A stretch of DNA of 64,000 nucleotides from NCBI RefSeq assembly GCF_900100365.1, contig NZ_FNKU01000001.1, positions 1,922,001 through 1,986,000 of the forward strand. The letters run 5' to 3'. The notes under the pieces were generated by a model that did not search any database, was not told the origin of the DNA, and saw nothing but the letters and a program-made list of their open reading frames with translations. Shown here piece by piece: positions 58,194 to 64,000 of the stretch. A program made the position numbers and the translations under genes. Source of the stretch: Pseudomonas cannabina (GTDB taxonomy: Bacteria; Pseudomonadota; Gammaproteobacteria; Pseudomonadales; Pseudomonadaceae). Within the stretch, counting starts at the first letter, position 1; each line of letters opens with the position of its first letter.

Positions 58194-58922
58194 CTATTGG
58201 CTCATGGTCTGAAGCAACAATGCATCGCCGACAGCGGCACCGCTGGCTGTATTATCGAATACGCACCATGTTTCAACGCCCTCTTCGACCGATGCCTGCA
58301 CTTGTCGGGCCAACGATGCCAGTCGTTCAGCGCCATAGGCGCTGTGATAAATCTGCGGTGAGCCATGCAGCCGCCAGTAACGTGCTCCTTGCCATCCTGC
58401 GGGGATACCGCCCTGGCTTATCGGCGAAGGATCGGCTGCCACTTGTGCAATACGCTGCGCAATCAATAAAGCTTCGGCCTGGCGCCAGGACTCATGACGT
58501 GGTTCAAGAACCAGTGTGCCTGCATAACGATCACGCAGTGCGTCGAAAAAGCGTTCCGCAACATCCGGGACGTAGTCCAGAGAAGGCGGCAACTGGATAA
58601 GCAGGCAGCCCAGTTTTTCGCCCAGCTCGCAGCACTGAGCAAGAAACGTATCCAGCAACATTTCACAGCCCTGTAAACGTTGTTCATGGGTAATACGTTT
58701 GGGGATCTTGACCGAAAAGCGAAAGTCGGCAGGCACCGACTGCGCCCAGCGCCTGTAAGTCTGCGGCCGATGCGGCCTGTAAAAGGAGCTGTTGATTTCG
58801 ACGGCGTTGAAGCGCGACGCATAACGCTGCAAATGGCTCCCTTGCTCAGGAAACGCAGGCCAGTGCTCGCGCCCGAGACTCCAGCCAGCGCAGCCGATAC
58901 GTGATGCTTGCGCAATATTCAA
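58194..58922 (-). CDS. DUF72 protein (YecE family)
   Basis: 242 aa TIM-barrel-like protein: IGCAGWSLGREHWPAFPEQG at the N-terminus, NAVEINSSFYRP, FSVKIPKRITHEQRL and YWRLHGSPQIYHSAYG are all family blocks. Function unknown. The start is TTG at 58922, which overlaps the stop of an upstream fragment (TTGA), so translation may be coupled. Confidence 0.88.
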   Translation of the reverse strand: MNIAQASRIGCAGWSLGREHWPAFPEQGSHLQRYASRFNAVEINSSFYRPHRPQTYRRWAQSVPADFRFSVKIPKRITHEQRLQGCEMLLDTFLAQCCELGEKLGCLLIQLPPSLDYVPDVAERFFDALRDRYAGTLVLEPRHESWRQAEALLIAQRIAQVAADPSPISQGGIPAGWQGARYWRLHGSPQIYHSAYGAERLASLARQVQASVEEGVETWCVFDNTASGAAVGDALLLQTMSQ

Positions 58923-59012
58923 TACAACACCTTCCCTGCCTCACGCATGAATATTTCCACCGTCTTGGGGCCTACGCCGTCAAAGGCAGCCAGACAGGAA
59001 TCAAAGCTTGCC
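58919..59012 (-). pseudogene. Helix-hairpin-helix fragment
   Basis: A 30-residue open frame, FDSCLAAFDGVGPKTVEI then FMREAGKVLY, reads into the DUF72 start. GVGPKT is the DNA-backbone-binding hairpin of endonuclease III-like proteins. No start of its own is visible. It could be the frameshifted end of the gene at 59001-59243 or a remnant of a lost gene. Confidence 0.4.
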
Positions 59013-59243
59013 GATTTCCCCGGTCGCCTCACCAATCGTGGCCAGCGTGGCCTCGATATCATCGAGCGCCTGATCAAGACCTACAAACGATTGCTGGATG
59101 GCTTCCCGGTCATCGACTGTCTGCCGACCACGCAAACTTTCGTCGCGTTCCAGTTCACTGAGCTGCAGGTTACGAACCTCTTCGCGTAACGTTTGCAGAG
59201 CCGTCCAGACCAGACGGTACTGTTGCTGGCTGCTGTGTCCCAC
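59001..59243 (-). CDS. Small helical hypothetical protein
   Basis: 80 aa from GTG 59243, chosen because GAGAGGATAAAAAG lies directly upstream. Charged, helix-rich with probable coiled coil (LQTLREEVRNLQLSELERDE and GLDQALDDIEATLATIGEA). No known domain. The frame may have continued into the HhH fragment downstream before a frameshift. Confidence 0.5.
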   Translation of the reverse strand: MGHSSQQQYRLVWTALQTLREEVRNLQLSELERDESLRGRQTVDDREAIQQSFVGLDQALDDIEATLATIGEATGEIGKL

Positions 59244-59450
59244 CTTTTTATCCTCTCGATTCTCTTGAGCATACGGTTGAGACAGCCTGTAACCCGGATA
59301 CTCCGTTTTATTCCTCGACAACGAGCTGAAAACACCGCCGGTCAGGGTCGCTGCCCATCGCTTTGAATTTACCTCCGCTATGACGATCACTTTTCTATAC
59401 CTGCATCGACAGCAATCGGTGACAGCTTTTAAATCCCGCCGGAGGAACCG

Positions 59451-59612
59451 ATGACTGCTGCAATCGACCGACAACGACGCGTGAAACTGTCTTTGCCTGC
59501 CTGCGCCATGCTGCGAATAACGTATTTCCTGCAGACAATCGCTTACGCGCTGCGTCCGGAGGCGCCGCGTCAACGTCTGCTCGACCGCTGTAGAACGCAG
59601 CGCAGGCGTTGA
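59451..59612 (+). CDS. Possible small basic protein
   Basis: 53 codons after a strong ribosome-binding site GGAGGAACCG. The product is basic (13 Arg, 1 Lys by my count), begins MTAAIDRQRRVKLSLPACAM and ends RTQRRR. No known domain. Supported only by the ribosome-binding site and frame. Confidence 0.4.
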   Translation: MTAAIDRQRRVKLSLPACAMLRITYFLQTIAYALRPEAPRQRLLDRCRTQRRR

Positions 59613-59714
59613 GCAAATCACGCGAAGACCCCTGACTGAACCACCACTCGATTACGCCCTCTCGCCGTGAGCCCAACCCCCGCAGCAGCGCTAATGAAAA
59701 AGGAATCTTTCACC

Positions 59715-61015
59715 ATGGCCACTTCAGACACACCGTCGCTGCACCGGGCAATCACCGCCCCGATGTTGATGCTGTTCATCCTTGGCGACGTACTCGGCGC
59801 CGGGGTCTACGCATTGGCTGGCACAATCGCCGGCCGCGTCGGAGGCGCCATATGGGCGCCGTTGCTGATTGCCCTGTGCTTTGCGCTGTTGACCGCCGCT
59901 TCCTACGCTGAGCTGGTCACCAAATACCCGCGCGCGGGCGGTGCCGCCGTGTACGCCGAAAAGGCGTTCGGTAAACCGCTGCTGTCGTTTCTGGTGGGGT
60001 TTTCCATGGTCGCCGCTGGCGTCACCAGTGCCGCCGGGCTGGCGGTGGCATTTGCCGGCGACTACTTTCAGGCTCTGGTCAATTGGCCTGCGCAGTGGGT
60101 CTGTGTCGGGTTTCTGGTCATTGTCGGCCTGCTCAATGCGCGCGGTATCAAGGAGTCGCTGTCGGCTAATCTGGTCATGACAGTCATCGAATTGAGCGGC
60201 CTGCTGATGGTCATTGCCGCCGCTGCCTGGTTCGTCAGCCAGGGGCATGGCGTTGCGCAACGAGTGTTCGAGCTGGATACGGCCTCTCCGGCCACCGCGA
60301 TTCTGGCCGCGTCGCTGCTGGCGTTCTATTCATTCGTGGGTTTTGAAACGTCGGCCAGATCAAGGATGTGCGCAGGGTCTACCCGCGCGCCCTGTTCGGC
60401 GCGCTGCTGATCGCCGGTGCGATCTACATGCTGGTCGGCGTGGGCGCGGCAATGGTGTTGCCCGTTGAACAGTTGAAGGATTCGCACGCGCCACTGATGG
60501 ACGTGGTCAGTGCCTCGGGCCTCAGAATACCCGCCCCCTGGTTCGCAGTCATGGCGTTGATTGCGGTCGCCAATGGCGCGCTGTTGACCATGATCATGGC
60601 CAGCAGACTGACCTTCGGCATGGCCCGCGAAGGCCTACTGCCCGCGGCGATGGGCTCGGTGCTGCCCAAGCGGCGCACACCGGGCCTGGCGATTCTGGCA
60701 ACCACACTGGTGGCCATCGCCCTGTCGTTTACCAGCACCCTGACCATCCTCGCTGAAACCGTGGTGCTGTTGCTGCTCTTCGTGTTTCTCAGCGTGAACA
60801 TCGCTGTGCTGGTTCTCAAGCGTGACAAGGTCGAAGCCGACCACTTCGAGGTTCACTGGGTGATCCCGGCCCTGGGCATTCTCTCCTGCCTGCTGCTGCT
60901 CACTCAGCAAGGTCCGGAAACCTGGCTGCGCGCAGGCATCATGCTGGTGGTCGGAGCAGTGCTGTACGGGCTGACTCGACTGAGCGGCTCGGCCCTGGCT
61001 TCGCCTACTCGCTGA
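59715..61015 (+). pseudogene. APC-family amino acid permease with small frameshifting deletion
   Basis: Twelve-helix amino acid permease split over two frames. The first frame runs to about 60357 (FYSFVGFETSA), the second from 60358 (IKDVRRVYPRALFG) to the native end at 61015. The expected NVAEE-like residues between ETSA and IKDV in helix 6-7 are missing, consistent with loss of about 13 bp. AGGAATCTTTCACC precedes ATG 59715. The truncated product would have only about half of the transporter. Confidence 0.85.
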
Positions 61016-61050
61016 GCTTCGCCTGCTTGATGAGCCGGGCCGCAATTGCC

Positions 61051-61833
61051 TCAGCGCTTGCCGGTGCCCCGCAGGGCCTCGGCAAGCGCCAGGTTCAGCC
61101 CGTCGATGATCAGCTTCAAGCCGAACCTGAACTCATCCTCCACAGAAATACCGGGCAGATGGCGTCCGGCGGCGGCAATCGCCGGGTATTCGCTCGCATC
61201 GAGTGCAGCGAAAAACCCGATCAGATCCTCGCCTTCCGCGGCCTCGTTTGAAACGTTTGAATGCTGCTGGATGGCAAAACCCAACACATAGTGGGCGACT
61301 GACGTGTAGGCACGAGCAGCCAGTTCGGCAGGAAAGCCGTTGGCCAGAAACAGCGCAATGCCCTGCTCGCGACGCTTGAGCCCATTAGGCCCGATGGGTA
61401 TTTGCGACACCAGCAACGGCAAGATACCTTGATGCTTGCGCAACACGCCATAAAGGCGCTCGGCCCCGGCTGCGCAGGCTTTTTGCCAGGAATTCCCTTC
61501 GCTGCCCTGCCCGTGCAGCGCGCGTTCAGCCATCTCGGGTTGATCCGTACTCATTTCGCCAAGCACTCTGTCGACCACGTAAATCAGTATCTCGTCCTTG
61601 CTGGCGAAATGCCGATAGAGCGTCGCCGTCCCGGACCCGAGACGCTCGGCAAGCATGCGCATATTGAACGCCTGCGCACCCACCTCATCGACCGTCTCAA
61701 GTGCCGTGGCAATGATCCGCTCGACCGACAGCGAAGGACGGCCCCGCCCTGCAACTTTTTCCAAGCGGGGTTGGCGGCTCATCCACCAGCGAGGGCTTCC
61801 GGGAACGGTTTGGCACTTCAGGTCTTCAGTCAT
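61051..61833 (-). CDS. TetR-family transcriptional repressor
   Basis: 260 aa. HTH region MRMLAERLGSGTATLYRHFASKDE at about residues 58-81 is TetR, and the C-terminal ligand domain is of the TetR_C type. It diverges from the hydrolase/monooxygenase pair, with a palindrome at 61955 in between, so it probably represses those genes. Confidence 0.9.
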   Translation of the reverse strand: MTEDLKCQTVPGSPRWWMSRQPRLEKVAGRGRPSLSVERIIATALETVDEVGAQAFNMRMLAERLGSGTATLYRHFASKDEILIYVVDRVLGEMSTDQPEMAERALHGQGSEGNSWQKACAAGAERLYGVLRKHQGILPLLVSQIPIGPNGLKRREQGIALFLANGFPAELAARAYTSVAHYVLGFAIQQHSNVSNEAAEGEDLIGFFAALDASEYPAIAAAGRHLPGISVEDEFRFGLKLIIDGLNLALAEALRGTGKR

Positions 61834-61954
61834 GCGCGGATTATAAGCTCAACGTGATCGCTTGCGGCGAGCACTGTGATGCATCGAGCCTTATCGCCGT
61901 TCGTCTGTTCACTTGCCTGGCGAGGCATTTGATTCGTTGACAGAAACCCATTAT

Positions 61955-61969
61955 GGATACATCGTATCC
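61955..61969. promoter_or_regulatory. Candidate TetR operator
   Basis: GGATAC-ATC-GTATCC, a perfect 6-bp inverted repeat with 3-bp spacer in the tetR/hydrolase gap, 13 bases after a TTGACA hexamer (61937-61942). Position and symmetry suit a TetR site overlapping the hydrolase promoter. Confidence 0.6.
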
Positions 61970-62029
61970 GAAATAGGAGAATGAACGATCAGCCGCTGGA
62001 AGTGGCTCCCACACATGCGGAGTTCTGAC

Positions 62030-62869
62030 ATGTCAGAAGGCGGTATTTATCTCGATACCCATTCACAATTCCTTTCCCTCGACGGCATGCAAGTACACTT
62101 CAGGCGGCAAGGCTCAGGCCCCGCAGTGGTGCTGCTGCACGGCAGCGGCTCATCACTGCATTGTTTCGACGAAGTGGTCGCACAGCTAGCCCGGAATCAT
62201 GAGCTGATACGTCTAGACCTACCGGGCTTTGGCTTTACCGGCCCGCGCCCGGATGGCGATTACCGCATCGACACCTATGTGCGCTTTCTCAAACAATTCA
62301 CGTCAGCGTTGTCCGTCGGTGCCTTCAGCCTGGCCGGTAATTCCCTGGGTGGGAATATCGCCTGGAACTACGCGCTGGACTACCCGCAGGACGTCGAACA
62401 GTTGATTCTGATGAATGCTACTGGCTACCCCGAGAAATCGCTGCCGATGATCATGCAACTGGCGAAAAACCCGGTGGGTCGAGCGCTGCTTGAAAAGAGC
62501 TTTTCGCGTGATGCCATTGCCAAAAGTCTGAGCAAACTGGTCGGTGCCAGGATGTCCTGGCCAAACGAGGTGCTTATTGAGCGGGTATTCAAGCTTTCAA
62601 ATCTGCCCGGTAATCTCCAGGCATTCATCGATTTTGCCGCAACGGATCAGCGTGATCGCTCGGCTGAAATCCGCACTATCCAGACACCTACGCTGGTCTT
62701 GCGCGGCGAACATATCGACAGTCAGTACTTCACTCGGGATATCGCAAACAGCATAGAAACGGTGTGTCCCGAAGTCGGCCATCTACTGCCTGACGAGGCG
62801 CCGGACTATGTGGTCGCAGCAATAAGGCAGCGCACAGCCCTCGCCGAACACCAGACAGCGCAGGTTTGA
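62030..62869 (+). CDS. Alpha/beta-fold hydrolase
   Basis: 279 aa. HGSGSS oxyanion hole, nucleophile elbow GNSLGG with catalytic Ser, and His in EVGHLLPDEAP. Similar to meta-cleavage product and haloalkane-type hydrolases. The start at 62030 has GCGGAGTTCTGAC upstream; ATG 62015 is an alternative. Followed by a FAD hydroxylase gene, suggesting an aromatic degradation step. Confidence 0.87.
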   Translation: MSEGGIYLDTHSQFLSLDGMQVHFRRQGSGPAVVLLHGSGSSLHCFDEVVAQLARNHELIRLDLPGFGFTGPRPDGDYRIDTYVRFLKQFTSALSVGAFSLAGNSLGGNIAWNYALDYPQDVEQLILMNATGYPEKSLPMIMQLAKNPVGRALLEKSFSRDAIAKSLSKLVGARMSWPNEVLIERVFKLSNLPGNLQAFIDFAATDQRDRSAEIRTIQTPTLVLRGEHIDSQYFTRDIANSIETVCPEVGHLLPDEAPDYVVAAIRQRTALAEHQTAQV

Positions 62870-62981
62870 AGACTGTTTCATCGCTCAACAAAACCATTAT
62901 CAAAATAGTTTCGCTCCCTGACAGCGGTGAAAGCAGCGCCGGACTTCACCACGCCCTGAACCTACAGACAGGCATTATCAA

Positions 62982-64000
62982 ATGAATACACATCAGCATA
63001 TCGAACAGGACATTTGCGACGTCCTGATTATCGGCTCCGGACCCACCGGACTGACCCTGGCCTGCGACTTGGCCCAGCGTGGTATCAACGTCAGAATCAT
63101 TGAAAAAGCGGCGGAGCCGTTCAATGGCTCGCGCGGCAAAGGCATACAACCGCGCACCATAGAAGTGTTCGATAGCCTTGGCGTCGCAGCGCCTCTATTG
63201 CGCGCCGGGCAGTTGTATCCACCCATGAAGTTTCATGTTTCTTTGTTAAGCCTCAAATGGAACATGATGAAGTACCAGAAACAGACAGCGGATATCCCCT
63301 ACCCGAACGTATGGCTCGTGCCGCAATGGCGCACCGAACAGGTGTTGCGTGACCGACTGGCCGAATGGGGCATTCAGGTCGAATGGGCCACTGAAGCCCT
63401 CGACATCAAACAGAATGCCGAAGGTGTCACTGTGCAGCTCGATTGCCGAGGGCAGACTCGTAGCGTGCACGCGCGCTATCTGGTCGGCGCTGACGGCGGC
63501 AAGAGTTTCGTGCGCAAGCAACTGGGCGTTAACTTTGCGGGCGTCACGTCTCAGGAAGGCCGGATGATCGTCGGCGACCTGGAGGTGGACGGGCTTTCAC
63601 GGGATGCATGGCACGTATGGCCGATGCGCAAAGGCGCAATGATCGGCCTGTGTCCAATGCCGCATTCAAACCTGTTCCAGTTGATGATGCGTCTTGACGC
63701 CGACGAACCCGTCCCGGAGCTGTCGGAGCACACTCTTCAGACCCGCTGGCTGGCAGCCACCGGCGAGAAGAAGATTCGCCTGCACAGTCCGACCTGGCTT
63801 TCAGTGTTCCGGCCCAATGTGCGCCTGGCCGAGCGCTATCGGGTCGAACGGGTGTTTCTCGCGGGCGACGCTGCCCACGAGCACACCCCGGCAGGCGCAC
63901 AAGGCCTCAACACCGGCGTGCAGGATGCCTGGAACCTGGGCTGGAAACTCGCAGCGGTGCTGGGTGGCGCGCCCGAAACACTGCTCGACACTTACGAAGA
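62982..64000 (+). CDS. FAD-dependent aromatic-ring hydroxylase (PheA/TfdB/MhpA family), 3'-truncated by window edge
   Basis: The first 339 residues are in the window. VLIIGSGPTGLTLACDLAQR is the GxGxxG motif, RGKGIQPRTIEVF is the family's substrate-side loop, and GDAAHEHTPAGAQGLNTG is the GD motif contacting ribityl. ATG 62982 has no clear ribosome-binding site. The frame is open at the last base. Likely hydroxylates a phenolic or related compound; the upstream hydrolase may act on a later intermediate. Confidence 0.88.
   Translation, partial: MNTHQHIEQDICDVLIIGSGPTGLTLACDLAQRGINVRIIEKAAEPFNGSRGKGIQPRTIEVFDSLGVAAPLLRAGQLYPPMKFHVSLLSLKWNMMKYQKQTADIPYPNVWLVPQWRTEQVLRDRLAEWGIQVEWATEALDIKQNAEGVTVQLDCRGQTRSVHARYLVGADGGKSFVRKQLGVNFAGVTSQEGRMIVGDLEVDGLSRDAWHVWPMRKGAMIGLCPMPHSNLFQLMMRLDADEPVPELSEHTLQTRWLAATGEKKIRLHSPTWLSVFRPNVRLAERYRVERVFLAGDAAHEHTPAGAQGLNTGVQDAWNLGWKLAAVLGGAPETLLDTYE

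Noticed and set aside
59443-59475. GGAACC before the small basic frame as a hrp box
   Set aside because: No CCAC element at 15-17 bases; GGAACC here is part of the ribosome-binding site.

Overview
The window looks like chromosomal DNA of a fluorescent pseudomonad of the Pseudomonas syringae group. This is inferred from codon use, a mannitol ABC/mtlD/xylB/fructokinase operon, pseudomonad REP palindromes, a bacteriophytochrome with its own response regulator, and two sequences matching the HrpL promoter consensus (GGAACY-N16-CCACNNA) in front of a Nudix gene and a TerC gene. No species assignment was computed.

Layout. 1-5.7 kb: polyol operon (ABC permease cut by the window edge, ATPase, mannitol 2-dehydrogenase, xylulokinase, fructokinase) ending in a REP palindrome. 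5.9-12.7 kb: a cysteine-free unknown protein, a GAF-GAF-GGDEF-EAL c-di-GMP enzyme, a Zn alcohol dehydrogenase, a Nudix hydrolase behind a hrp-box-like promoter, and a PRISE-type reductase. 12.7-14.6 kb: two 295-bp direct repeats, then two tRNA-Val(GAC) modules flanking a low-GC segment that carries a 73-codon gene about 66% identical to eukaryotic ubiquitin. 14.7-25.8 kb: FAD amine oxidase, a C39-like lipoprotein lacking its catalytic Cys, TerC, NhaR-like regulator, MFS exporter, a yceH broken by a 193-bp tandem duplication, SDH-like enzyme, small secreted and membrane proteins, PBP7. 25.9-29.5 kb: semialdehyde, SDR and formaldehyde dehydrogenases.

29.8-40.5 kb: an uncharacterised catabolic region (AA_synth protein, alpha/beta hydrolase, aldehyde dehydrogenase, flavin reductase, FCD-GntR regulator, broken Nudix, DUF1330, RibBX, PotDBCA-like ABC importer). 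A shared ATGGTATACCAT-like palindrome lies upstream of the first operon and in the DUF1330/ribBX gap, with a weaker relative before the importer. 40.5-45 kb: dmlR/dmlA-like and ptrR(yneJ)/sad(yneI)-like regulator-enzyme pairs. 45.3-51.5 kb: flavin reductase-like protein, mocA, xdhC and a PaoABC-type periplasmic aldehyde oxidase whose large subunit is frameshifted. 52.3-58.1 kb: mqo with an in-frame amber codon, a small acidic protein, a two-kinase bacteriophytochrome with an in-frame opal codon, and a CheY-like receiver. 58.2-64 kb: DUF72 protein, a small coiled-coil protein, a deleted APC permease, and a TetR-controlled hydrolase/FAD hydroxylase pair running off the end.

Two themes stand out. 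First, a eukaryote-like ubiquitin without the C-terminal Gly-Gly sits between duplicated tRNA genes. Second, gene decay is unusually dense: six genes are broken by a nonsense codon, small indel or tandem duplication. Some single-base lesions could be sequence errors, but the 193-bp duplication and the apparent ~13-bp deletion cannot easily be.
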